Assembly: GCA_025548565.1 (NCBI GenBank) | Contig: JAJLPB010000002.1 | Span: 310,001-374,000 of the forward strand | Direction of reading: 5' to 3' | DNA: 64,000 nt | From: Rugamonas sp. A1-17 | GTDB taxonomy: Bacteria > Pseudomonadota > Gammaproteobacteria > Burkholderiales > Burkholderiaceae_D | Part shown: piece after piece, positions 43,943 through 53,200 of the stretch | Numbering within the stretch: position 1 is the stretch's first letter | How the letters are laid out: each line of letters opens with the position of its first letter | Position numbers and translations under genes: made by a program | Notes under the pieces: model-generated | What the model saw: only the letters and a program-made list of their open reading frames with translations | Told to the model about the DNA's origin: nothing | Database searches by the model: none

Positions 43943-44740
43943 ATGTGCCAACTACTCGCCATGAGCAGCAGCAAGCCCGCCGCTGTCGACTTTTCCTTCG
44001 CCGGCTTCGCGCTGCGCGGCAGCGAGCACCGCGACGGCTGGGGCATCGCATTGCATACATCCAGCGGCTGCAAGCTCTACACCGATTCGCTGGCCTCGAC
44101 ACACTCGCCGCTGGCGGCGCAGATCCGCAACCATCCGATCAAGGCCAGGAACGTGGTCGCCCATATCCGCAAGGCCACGCAGGGCCGCATCTCGCTGGAA
44201 AACAGCCACCCGTTCACGCGCGAACTGTGGGGCCAGACCTGGTCCTTCGCGCACAACGGCGACCTGAAACTGTTCGATCCGAATCCCAGCCTGTACTCGC
44301 CGTACGGCGACACCGACAGCGAGCGTGCCTTCTGCCACCTGCTGTCCGGCCTGGCGCTGCGCTTTGACACGCGGCCGCCGCGCCACGTGCTGTTCCGCGC
44401 GCTGGAGACGCTGGCCGGCGAAATCGCCGCCCACGGCAGCTTCAATTTCATCCTGTCCAACGGCGAGCTGCTGTTCGCCCATTGCAGCACCGAGCTGCAC
44501 GTGGTGGTGCGGGAATACCCGTTCTCGGTGGCGCAGCTAATCGATTGCGACCTGAGCATCGACTTCAGCAAGCACAACCATCTGGACGACCGCATCGCCG
44601 TCATCGCAACCCAGCCGCTGACGTCGAACGAGGCCTGGGCCAGGTTCGCGCCGGGCGAGCTGAAGCTGTTTGTCAATGGATTGGAAGTGGGATCGGCGCC
44701 GGTACGGCGCCAGGAATGGGAACTGGAGATTTGCTGCTAG
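43943..44740 (+). CDS. class II glutamine amidotransferase (YafJ-like)
   Basis: A 265-residue protein. It starts Met-Cys (MCQLLAMSS), the Cys2 being the catalytic N-terminal nucleophile after Met removal, which decides the start at 43943. The family motifs follow: GWGIALHTSSG, VVAHIRKATQGRISLENSHP and the WSFAHNGDL loop. These enzymes release ammonia from glutamine; the acceptor for YafJ-like proteins is not known. Its stop overlaps the stop of the convergent GNAT gene. Confidence 0.92.
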   Translation: MCQLLAMSSSKPAAVDFSFAGFALRGSEHRDGWGIALHTSSGCKLYTDSLASTHSPLAAQIRNHPIKARNVVAHIRKATQGRISLENSHPFTRELWGQTWSFAHNGDLKLFDPNPSLYSPYGDTDSERAFCHLLSGLALRFDTRPPRHVLFRALETLAGEIAAHGSFNFILSNGELLFAHCSTELHVVVREYPFSVAQLIDCDLSIDFSKHNHLDDRIAVIATQPLTSNEAWARFAPGELKLFVNGLEVGSAPVRRQEWELEICC

Positions 44741-45282
44741 ACCGGGTTGCAGTTGCAGAAGCGCTTGCGCTTGCCGCCATCCGGCGCATCCGCGCTGGCG
44801 TCCAGCTGCTTCCAGAAGAACACGGTTTCCACGCCATACGGCGAACGCACCTTGCCCGCGTCGACATACCCGCGCTTGGCAAAGAACTCCTGGCCGGTGG
44901 CCGTGCTGTGCAATTGCAGCGCCTTCACGCCCCAGCTGCACGCCTGCTCCTCCATGCGCGCCAGCAGCGCCTTGCCGACGCCCTGGCCGCGCGCCTCCGG
45001 CAGCAGATAGCACAAGGCCAGCTTGCCGGCGCCGGTCAGCAGCGCGACGCCGACGACCATGCCTTCGCTGAGCGCGACCAGCGAAAAATTCGTCGGCGAG
45101 TTGAACCAGTTCGCCACCATCTGCGGAGTTTTGTTGCCCAACCAGGCATCCAGGATGGCGGGATCGTTTTTATGATCCAGATCGCAGCATTCCGTGATCG
45201 AGCGGCGCAATACCGTGCAGGCCGCATCCGCATCTGTCGAAGCAGCAATACGAATTTCAAGACTCCGAATTTCAAGACTCAT
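44737..45282 (-). CDS. GNAT family N-acetyltransferase
   Basis: A 181-residue protein with the acetyl-CoA binding motif A, CYLLPEARGQGVGKALLARM, and the preceding FSLVALSEGMVVGVALLTGA strand pair. The last 15 residues (GGKRKRFCNCNPV) are Cys/Lys-rich and unusual for the family. The substrate is unknown. A shorter start at the second MxLEIR-type codon is not excluded. Confidence 0.92.
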   Translation of the reverse strand: MSLEIRSLEIRIAASTDADAACTVLRRSITECCDLDHKNDPAILDAWLGNKTPQMVANWFNSPTNFSLVALSEGMVVGVALLTGAGKLALCYLLPEARGQGVGKALLARMEEQACSWGVKALQLHSTATGQEFFAKRGYVDAGKVRSPYGVETVFFWKQLDASADAPDGGKRKRFCNCNPV

Positions 45283-45594
45283 GTACGCTCACAAATATTC
45301 CCATTAGCAAAAATGAAGCGCTTCGCGGTTGTACCGCGCGCCTTCTTCAGTGCCTGAAACCGACTATACACCAAGCAGCAAAAGCCGTTGCGGGAGCACC
45401 CGATTGACTCATGCAGCCTAATGGCTGGCCCTGCTTTTGCCCACGAATGTTTTCAAAAATCGTTATGCGGTTTTTACTGAAAACCTCGTGCCACCATACC
45501 TACTAAGCATACCTACTAAGCATATTACGAAAAATTCGTATCTTTTCCGGGCGAAATTTTACACCATGGGCGTCTGTTATTACGAAAGCTCATT
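45283..45594. promoter_or_regulatory. control region of the sulfate-binding protein gene with repeats
   Basis: An AT-rich stretch of about 310 bp. It contains two perfect 13-bp direct repeats CATACCTACTAAG (45495-45507, 45508-45520), immediately followed by the inverted repeat TACGAA-AAA-TTCGTA (45526-45540). A second TACGAAAG-type half-site occurs at about 45579-45586. This clustering just before the sbp gene looks like an operator region; a CysB-type regulator would be expected for a sulfate gene, but the match to a CysB site is unproven. Confidence 0.6.
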
Positions 45595-46617
45595 ATGACC
45601 ACCAAAAAACCTGCTCGCCGCGTGATTGTTTCCTCGTTCCTGGCCGCTTCGGCCGTCATGCTGGGCCTGCCGATGCAGGCCAACGCCGCGGAAACCGTGC
45701 TGTTGAACGCGTCCTACGACGTCGCCCGCGAGCTGTTCAAGGATATCAACCCGTTGTTCGTCGCCGACTGGAAGAAAACCACCGGCGAAACCCTCAGCAT
45801 CAACCAGTCGCATGGCGGCTCGTCCAAGCAGGCACGGTCGGTGGCCGATGGCATGGAAGCAGCCGTGGTCACGATGAACCAGGCCAATGACATCGACATG
45901 CTGGCCGACAAGGGCTTGGTGGTGCAGGACTGGGCCAAGAAGTTCCCGAACAACGCCGCGCCCTACTACTCGACCATGATTTACCTGGTACGCAAGGGCA
46001 ATCCCAAGCAGATCAAAGACTGGAGCGACCTGGCCAAGCCAGGCGTCAAGGTCGTCATTCCCAACCCCAAGACCGCCGGCAACGGCCGCTATACCTACCT
46101 GGCGGCCTGGGGTTCGGTACTGAAAAAAGGCGGCACGGAAGCGCAGGCGCGCGAGCTGGTCACCAAGATCTTCAAGAACGTGCCGGTGCTGGACGCAGGC
46201 GGGCGCGGCGCGACCACCACCTTCACCCAGCGTGAAATCGGCGACGTTCTGGTCACGTTCGAGAACGAAGTGAACCTGGTGCGCGCCGAGTTCGGCAACA
46301 ACTTTGAAGTGGTCTACCCGTCGATCTCCATCCTGGCCGAATCGCCGGTGGCCGTGGTCGACAAGGTGGTCGACCGTCGCGGCATCCGTAAGCAGGCCAC
46401 CGGCTACCTGAACTTCCTGTACAGCGAACAAGCGCAGGAAATCATCGCCAAGCACTACTTCCGTCCGCGCTCCGAGACGGCGTTCAGGAAGTACAACGCC
46501 AACTTCCGTCAAATCACGCTGTTCACGGTGGATGACGTCTTCGGCGGCTGGAGATCGGCGCAGAAGAAGCATTTTGACGACGGCGGCGAATTCGACAAGA
46601 TCTACCAGAGCAAATAA
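45595..46617 (+). CDS. sulfate ABC transporter substrate-binding protein
   Basis: A 340-residue periplasmic protein. The signal peptide is about 1-31 (ANAAE). The sulfate/thiosulfate family patterns are clear: ETVLLNASYDVARELFKDIN, INQSHGGSSKQ, VVIPNPKTAGNGRYTYLAAW and GGRGATTTFTQREIGDVLVT. It closely follows the Sbp/CysP type. The rest of the transporter (cysTWA) is not next to it; a small TOBE protein follows instead. Confidence 0.96.
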   Translation: MTTKKPARRVIVSSFLAASAVMLGLPMQANAAETVLLNASYDVARELFKDINPLFVADWKKTTGETLSINQSHGGSSKQARSVADGMEAAVVTMNQANDIDMLADKGLVVQDWAKKFPNNAAPYYSTMIYLVRKGNPKQIKDWSDLAKPGVKVVIPNPKTAGNGRYTYLAAWGSVLKKGGTEAQARELVTKIFKNVPVLDAGGRGATTTFTQREIGDVLVTFENEVNLVRAEFGNNFEVVYPSISILAESPVAVVDKVVDRRGIRKQATGYLNFLYSEQAQEIIAKHYFRPRSETAFRKYNANFRQITLFTVDDVFGGWRSAQKKHFDDGGEFDKIYQSK

Positions 46618-46700
46618 GGATATACGGATCGATTCGTTTGCAAATGGCCTGCCAGCCCGTAATCTGGACACGTAGCAACCAACCAGACAAAGGAAGCGCG

Positions 46701-46925
46701 ATGGCCATTTCTGAAATTAACGTACGTAACCAGTTCCGCGGCAAGATCAAGGAAATCATCTTTGGGCCTGTCGTCTCGGAAGTCGATGTGGAAACCCAGC
46801 ACGGCATCGTCACCTCGGTGATCACGTCGCGCTCGATTCATGACCTGGATTTGAAAATCGGCAGCGAAGTCATTGCTCTCGTGAAATCAACTGAAGTCTC
46901 CATCGCCAAGGTCAGCAGCAACTAG
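46701..46925 (+). CDS. TOBE-domain mini-protein (molbindin-like)
   Basis: A 74-residue single TOBE domain: EINVRNQFRGKIKEIIFGPV, VSEVDVETQHGIVTSVITSR, LDLKIGSEVIALVKSTEVSI. This is the Mop/molbindin fold that binds molybdate, tungstate or sulfate-like oxyanions. It starts 83 bases after the sulfate-binding protein stop (AAGGAAG upstream of the ATG) and is probably cotranscribed, suggesting oxyanion buffering or sensing. Confidence 0.9.
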   Translation: MAISEINVRNQFRGKIKEIIFGPVVSEVDVETQHGIVTSVITSRSIHDLDLKIGSEVIALVKSTEVSIAKVSSN

Positions 46926-46944
46926 GCAACATTTACGGTCAAAA

Positions 46945-47036
46945 ATTTGGGGTCAAGTCTGACATTCGGACACGGGCTCTGCCCTAGCAGCTGCTAGGGC
47001 AGAGCCCGTGTCCGAATGTCAGACTTGACCCCAAAT
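46945..47036. repeat. perfect 92-bp palindrome (46-bp arms, no spacer)
   Basis: The two arms are exact reverse complements, centred between 46990 and 46991. The left arm starts ATTTGGGGTCAAGTCTGACA, the right arm ends TGTCAGACTTGACCCCAAAT. It lies 19 bases after the TOBE gene stop and should fold into a very strong hairpin or cruciform; it can serve as a terminator on either strand. The 'TGTCAGACTTGACCCC' end sequence is of the kind I associate with REP-like elements mobilised by RAYT transposases; no transposase is encoded here. Confidence 0.9.
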
Positions 47037-47226
47037 GCTTAGAGGCACCTTAAGACGTATCCGCAACACAAAATAAATAGAATCGTGAAGTTACATTCAA
47101 TAGACGAGAAACCACTTTAATGTTATCTTCTATCCTCAGGAAATATTGCCGCATAGCTAGACTAGTTTTGCGCCGCGTCAACACCTGACGCCCGATACAC
47201 TCCTCTCTCCCTAGAAGTTACCTAAC
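47037..47226 (+). promoter_or_regulatory. AT-rich upstream region of the PbpG-like gene
   Basis: About 190 bp of AT-rich sequence between the palindrome and the ATG. It should contain the promoter; TTGCCG at 47147-47152 and TAGACT at 47158-47163 are too close together to be a -35/-10 pair, so I assign none. Confidence 0.35.
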
Positions 47227-48099
47227 ATGCTCAAGAAAATTGTCGCTGTATTGCTGAGTTCGTTTACTGCGGCTGCGCTCGCGGTGCCGCTCGGCTCGCA
47301 GTCGGTGCTGGTCGTCGAAGACGGTACCGGTAAAGTGCTGCTCGAAAAAAATTCCAACGTTCAAGTACCGATCGCTTCGCTGACCAAGCTGATGACCGCG
47401 ATGGTGGTACTCGATTCCAAGCCGGACATGGATGCCCCCATCAGCATCGATAAAACCGACGTGGACATGATCAAACACAGCACCTCGCGCGTGCCGGTGG
47501 GCGCCGAACTGGCGCGTCGTGACGTGCTGCAATTAGCGCTGATGTCATCAGACAACCGGGCCGCCGCATCGCTGGCACGCACCTATCCGGGCGGTCCCGA
47601 AGCGTTCAAGAAAGCGGTCAGCGCCAAGATTAAGGCACTGGGTTTGACCCAGACTGTGATCGAGGAACCGACCGGCTTGTCACCGAACAACCGCTCGACC
47701 GCGACCGATCTGGTCAAAATGGCAACCGCCGCCTCGGCCTATCCGGACATCCGCCGCATCACCACCGACACCAAGGACGTGATTAATATCAAGGGTCGCC
47801 AGGTGGAATATCACAACACGAACCGCCTGGTCGGCGCCAAGGGTTGGGACGTCGGTTTGTCGAAAACCGGCTACACCGAAGAGGCCGGCCGCTGCCTGAT
47901 CATGCGCTTCAAATCGGCCGGCAAGAACGCCACCCTGGTGCTGCTCAACGCCAAGGCCAACTCGGCCCGATTGATGGATGCATTCAATATTCGCCGCTTC
48001 ATCGCCGGCCCGGATGGGGAACCAAAAGTAATGAAAGTTTCGGCCCATCGTCACAAAAAAGCAGCCAAGTCGGCCAACCGTCACCGCCGCGCCGCCTGA
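47227..48099 (+). CDS. pbpG: D-alanyl-D-alanine endopeptidase (PbpG / PBP7 type)
   Basis: A 290-residue exported serine peptidase of the S11 family. The signal peptide is about 1-20. Active-site motifs are S51-L-T-K54 (IASLTKLMTA), S108-D-N110 (MSSDNRAA) and K213-T-G215 (LSKTGYTEEAG). It trims peptidoglycan cross-links in the periplasm. The C-terminus (about 270-290) is a His/Arg/Lys-rich tail (HRHKKAAKSANRHRRAA), which may bind the wall or membrane. It has its own terminator. Confidence 0.94.
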   Translation: MLKKIVAVLLSSFTAAALAVPLGSQSVLVVEDGTGKVLLEKNSNVQVPIASLTKLMTAMVVLDSKPDMDAPISIDKTDVDMIKHSTSRVPVGAELARRDVLQLALMSSDNRAAASLARTYPGGPEAFKKAVSAKIKALGLTQTVIEEPTGLSPNNRSTATDLVKMATAASAYPDIRRITTDTKDVINIKGRQVEYHNTNRLVGAKGWDVGLSKTGYTEEAGRCLIMRFKSAGKNATLVLLNAKANSARLMDAFNIRRFIAGPDGEPKVMKVSAHRHKKAAKSANRHRRAA

Positions 48100-48121
48100 T
48101 CTTTCAGCCTGCAGAACCAAG

Positions 48122-48148
48122 AGCCGGACCGCGTGTCCGGCTTTTTTT
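48122..48148 (+). terminator. rho-independent terminator of the pbpG gene
   Basis: The stem AGCCGGAC / GTCCGGCT with a 5-base loop is followed by a run of seven T. Confidence 0.92.
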
Positions 48149-48239
48149 CGCCCTTCACAAGCCAGTTTCTGGTGTTTATAAGCCAATTTTTAGCATGATT
48201 TAGCTATGACGATGCCTGGAACAGGCACCGTGCGGGAAA

Positions 48240-50216
48240 TCAGTTGCCGAGGAGCGTGCGCAGGCCGCTGGCGCGCTGGGTGCGCTGGGCAATGGCGTCG
48301 AGCAGCACCTGGCTGTTCGGGGTGAGTAACGTAAAGTAGTCGCGGGCACGTGTGATGCCAGTGTAAATCAGCTCGCGCGCCAGCATGCCGCCGCTGTCTT
48401 TGGGCAACACCAACACCGTGTGCTGAAACTCGGAACCTTGTGATTTATGCACCGTCATGGCAAACGCGGTTTCGACGTTTCTTAGCCTTGTGGCAAGAAC
48501 GCTGCGCACATTGTCGCCCTCCGAGAAGTACACGCGCAGCGCGCCGGGACGCGCCGGATCGGGCAAAGTCAGGCCGATATCGCCGTTGAAAACGCCGGTA
48601 CCGTAATCGTTGCGGGTGACCATGACCGGCCTGCCGATATACCATTCGCCGCTTCTGCGCAGCAATCCGGCCGATTGCAATCTTTGTTCAATGACATCAT
48701 TCAATCCGGCAACGCCCCACTCGCCCTCCCGCACGGCGCACAAAATCCGGAAGGTTTCAAAGCTCGTCAGTACGGATTTCACCCAAGCAAGATGTACGAC
48801 CTCCTCACCTTCCGGCGCCCCGGATTTAATCATTTTGAGGTAAGCTTGGTAGCCGCCGGGCGCTCCGGCGCGGCCCGCCAAAGCCAGCTGAAGCAGGTCG
48901 GAAGATTGCGCCGGATCGATCCAGGCGACCTTGCCATCAGTTCCATCACGCAATACTTGTAATGCAGAAGCAGCATTTCCAGCATTAACGGCCAGCGCCA
49001 GCGCGCCGATCGGGCCGCCGAAACGCCGGCTTTCGCGCAACATTACCGTCTGCTGAGCAATGGGTCCGCCGTCGCCGGCGTAGCCGTCGGGGATCTGTTG
49101 GCCGGTGCTTGCTTGCACATAAGATAAGGTTTCAGACTCGTAGCCGCCGGCTTCCGCGTTGTGGCACAGGTCGCCCAGGACCGCGCCCGCCTCCACCGAT
49201 GCCAGCTGATCTTTATCTCCAAGCAAGATTAAGGTGGCCTCCGGCGGCAAGGCCGCCAGCAAAGCGGACATCATCTCCAGGTGGATCATTGACGCCTCAT
49301 CAACAATCAACACATCGACTTCCAGCAGATTGCCGGCATTGTGCTGGAACGCGCGCGTGCCCGGCCGGGCGCCGAGCAGGCTGTGCAGCGTCCGGGCGGC
49401 GCCCATGCGGGCGGCCAGTTCGCGCAACGGCAGCGCGGCGCCGACTTTCTCGGCCAGATCGTCCAGCGCCGAGTCGATCGATTGCTTGAGCCGGGCTGCC
49501 GCCTTGCCGGTTGGCGCAGCCAACGCCACGCGCAAACCGGACTGGCGCGCGCCGGCCGTCGCGAACAGCAAGGCCAGCAATCGCGCCACAGTGTAGGTTT
49601 TTCCGGTGCCGGGGCCGCCGGTGATAATGCCCAGCTTGCCGCGCATGGCCACCGCGCAGGCGATTTTTTGCCAATCCGTGGCGCCGCCGCGCGGGGCGTG
49701 CGGGAACAGGATATCGAGCCAATGACGGACGTCGTCAGTGCTGGCCTCGGCATCCGTGGCGATCAATCCCCCCAGCGCGCGGCCGCGCACGGCCTCCGCG
49801 ACCAATGTTTCATCGCGCCAATAACGGCGCAGGTACAGGCGCTCACCGTCCAGCACCAGCGGTTGCTGGAAATCCAGGTCGCCCACCGGCCAGACCTGGT
49901 CGCAACCCGCCAGCAATGTCCGCCAGGCGGCGGCGTTCCCGGGCCAGGCGCCGGCGGCATCGCGCAGCGCGCGCCACTCGTCGGTGGTCCAGCCGAGCTG
50001 GCCCGACGGATCGCCGCCCAGTTCATCCAGCATCAGACAGCTGTGGCCGCGCCCCTCAAGTTCGGACAACAGCACGCAAGCCAGCATCAACTGCGGCGAA
50101 CTGACGCCAACCGAAGCGATAAAGCGCGCAAACGCCCCGCTCAGGCGGCGCAACTGGCCGTTTTCGGTCAGCGCGTCGACCTGCTCGAACAGGGCTGCGG
50201 ACGTTTCAATACTCAT
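48240..50216 (-). CDS. recD: exodeoxyribonuclease V alpha subunit RecD
   Basis: A 658-residue SF1B 5'-3' helicase subunit of RecBCD. Walker A is GGPGTGKT (200-207). Walker B is in VDVLIVDEASMIHLEM (about 300). The C-terminal UvrD-like motif AMTVHKSQGSEFQHTVLVLP and the GITRARDYF motif complete the helicase. It is the last gene of the recC-recB-recD operon; its ATG lies 11 bases inside recB. Confidence 0.97.
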   Translation of the reverse strand: MSIETSAALFEQVDALTENGQLRRLSGAFARFIASVGVSSPQLMLACVLLSELEGRGHSCLMLDELGGDPSGQLGWTTDEWRALRDAAGAWPGNAAAWRTLLAGCDQVWPVGDLDFQQPLVLDGERLYLRRYWRDETLVAEAVRGRALGGLIATDAEASTDDVRHWLDILFPHAPRGGATDWQKIACAVAMRGKLGIITGGPGTGKTYTVARLLALLFATAGARQSGLRVALAAPTGKAAARLKQSIDSALDDLAEKVGAALPLRELAARMGAARTLHSLLGARPGTRAFQHNAGNLLEVDVLIVDEASMIHLEMMSALLAALPPEATLILLGDKDQLASVEAGAVLGDLCHNAEAGGYESETLSYVQASTGQQIPDGYAGDGGPIAQQTVMLRESRRFGGPIGALALAVNAGNAASALQVLRDGTDGKVAWIDPAQSSDLLQLALAGRAGAPGGYQAYLKMIKSGAPEGEEVVHLAWVKSVLTSFETFRILCAVREGEWGVAGLNDVIEQRLQSAGLLRRSGEWYIGRPVMVTRNDYGTGVFNGDIGLTLPDPARPGALRVYFSEGDNVRSVLATRLRNVETAFAMTVHKSQGSEFQHTVLVLPKDSGGMLARELIYTGITRARDYFTLLTPNSQVLLDAIAQRTQRASGLRTLLGN

Positions 50217-53200
50217 GCGGTGCCTCTGCTTGCGCTGCGCCGGACTCGTCCAGCAACCGGTCCAGCCCGGCCAACAAGGTGGGATCGGGTTCGATCAGGT
50301 AACAACCGCGCGTTTGCGTATTCGCAATGCCGCGCAGGAAAAGGAAAATAGCGCCGCCCAGGTGCTCGGCAGGATCGTATTCATCGCCCAGGCGGCTCTG
50401 CAGCAGCCGGTGCAGCGCCAGCATGTAGATCGCGCCCTGGATGTCGTAACGGTGCTCGGCCATCGCGGCCACCAGCGCCGGCTGGTGATAGGCGCCGTCG
50501 CCCGCGCCCAGCGCGTTGGACTTATAGTCCAGCACCCAGAAACGCCCTTCATGTTCGAACACCAAGTCGGCGAAGCCTTTCAGCATGCCGTGCAGTTGAC
50601 GCTCAGGCAGCGCCGGACGCGCCACGCCGCCCAGCAGATGCTTGGCGCACAACCCATCCAGCGCGCCGGTGCTCAGGCGCTCGCTGGGGAACCAGAACTC
50701 CATCTCCGGCAGCGGCGAATCGATGGCGCTCAGCGGCGCCTCCAGATATGGCAAGGTGGTGCTGGCGATTTCGCGCAGCCACGCCAGCGTGTCCTCCAGG
50801 CGGTTGCCCCAGCCGGCGCGCTCCACCCGCCGCGTCAAGCGCGATTCGAAGTGCTCGTGATCGACGATGGCAAAGCCCTCCTGCCCCATCCACTCCAGCT
50901 GCTCGTGCAGGAAGTTACCCGGCACCGAGCCGCGCGGGAAGCGGTGCCACGGCGCGTCTTCCACGCGGCCCGGCAGCGCGATGGACGGCATGTCCGCGCC
51001 TTCCAGCAGGTTCTCCTGCAGGCCGTCGCGCGGCACAGGCAAGGACGGCGCGGCGCCGCCGATGGTGCCGGTCGGTCCGGTGCGGCGCGCCAGCGAACTG
51101 AAACTGCCCACCGACCAGTCACGCTCGAAACGCCCGGTGTAAAGCTGCGGCTCCAGCAACGGCGGGCGTTGTTCGAGGCGGCTCAGGCGCGTGAACTGCT
51201 GCATCGCCATCTCCAGCGTCTCGATGCTGATGCCGTCGCAGCCTTTGCAGGCGTGGCCCCAACGCTCCATCATCAGGTCCGACGGCAGCGCTTCGCCGCC
51301 GGTGAGCAGATAGCCCAGCGCCGATTCGTGCAGCGTATTGTCGCCGGCCTTGCGGGCGGCCAGCGCCGTCACGCCCAGCCACAGGAAGTGGCGCGCGCGC
51401 GTCAGCGCCACGTACAGCAGGCGCAGATCCTCCTGCAAGCGCGCGCGTTCGACCAATTCCATCGCGGTGTCGGTCAGCGCCATGTCGATCTGGCGCACGC
51501 CGTCGTCGTCGCTGAATTCGAAGAAGCTGCGGTTGCGCCGCTCGACCTTGCGCGCCGTGACGGCAAACGGCAGGTACACCAGCGCATACTCCAGGCCTTT
51601 CGATTTGTGAACTGTGACGACCTTGACCAGCTCCGCATCGCTTTCCAACCGCAGCACACGCTCATCGCCCGCGCCCTCGCCGCCTTCGATCTGCTCGGCG
51701 AGCCAGCGTATCAGCGCCTGTTCGCCGTCCAGCTGGCGGCTGGCCGATTGCAGCAGCTCGGCCAGGTGCAGCAGGTTGGTCAGGCGCCGTTCGCCGCCCG
51801 GCTGCTGGAGCAAGGCCGCCGGCAGTTTCAATTCGTGGATGAAGCGGCGCAGCATCGCCAGCACGCCCTGCCGCTGCCACACGATGTGCAGCGCCTTGAG
51901 CTGCTCGACCCGCGCCTCCCACGCCAGTTCATCGGACGACAGCTGCGCCAGTTCCGCCAGCGGCAGACCGGCGGTACGAGTGGCGAAGGCGGCTCGCGCC
52001 AGCGCACCGTCCAGCGGGCTGGCGACCGCCGACAGCCAGCGCAGCACGTCGGCCGCTTCCTCGCTGTCGGTGACGGAATCCTTGTCCGACAAATAGACGC
52101 TGGCAACCTGGCGCCGTTGCAGCGCGCGGCGTATGGCGGCGGCCTCCTTGCGGTCGCGTACCAGCACCGCGATGTCGGCCGGCTGCAGGCGCACAAAGCC
52201 CTTCGGGCCGTCGAAGCCCGCGCGTTCGTCATTGAGCTGCGCGACGATATGCTCGGCGCAGTGCCAGGCGAAGAATTCGCGGTAGCTGTCCGCCTTCAGA
52301 TCCTGCGCGGCGCTGCAGGCGATGACCAGCGCCGGCACGTCGCCCGCCGCGTTGACCATGCGTTCGCTGCGCCCTTTAGCGCCGACCGCTTCGAACGGCA
52401 GCGGATTCTCGCGCGTGCCGGGATCGCGGAAACGGAAGGCGCCGCGTCCAAAGCCGCCTTCCGCCGGCTGGCCCTCGGCATACATAAACAGGTGGTTGAC
52501 CGCTTCCACCACCGGCTTGGTCGAACGGTAGTTGGTGCCCAGCTGGTAGTGGCGGCCGGCCGTGGCCTTGCGCGCGGACAGGTAGCTGTGGATGTCGGCG
52601 CCACGGAAGCCGTAGATCGACTGTTTGGGATCGCCGATCAGGAACAGGCCCGTCTCGGGATCGTTGTCCGCCACGCGGTACAGCAGGTTAAAGATCTGGT
52701 ACTGGTTGGGCGCGGTGTCCTGGAATTCGTCGACCATCGCCACCGGATACTGGTCGGTGATGCGCTTGCGCAGCGCGGCCGCGTTCTCGCCTTGCAGCGC
52801 GGCGTTCAGGCGGTCCAGCATATCGGCGAAGCCGAACTGGCGGCTGCGCTTCTTCAATTCGTCCATGCGTCTGGCGACCGCGCCGGCGGCGTGGCGGTAC
52901 AGCGCGTGCGACAGCGGCTCGATTTCGTCCAGTGCCTTCTTCAGCGGCTCGGTTGCCTCGAAGTCCTCGGGGATCGAGGCCGTGTAGCCTTTCGAGTAGG
53001 CGTCTTCCAGGCCGTGCGGGGTCAGGCGCTTCCAGGCGGTGTCCGAGATGTCGGGCATGACCATGGCGGCATCGTCGGCCCATGCGCGCAGGCCGTTGAA
53101 CCAGCTGACCAGCGACTCGGCGCGCATCTTGTTCCCGTTGAAGCATTTGGGCGAGAGCACGCGTTCCGTGGCGATCCATTGCTCCATGCGGTTGGCGCGC

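Noticed and set aside
45283..45594. CRISPR-like repeats before the sulfate-binding protein gene
   Set aside because: There are only two 13-bp copies in direct contact with no spacers.
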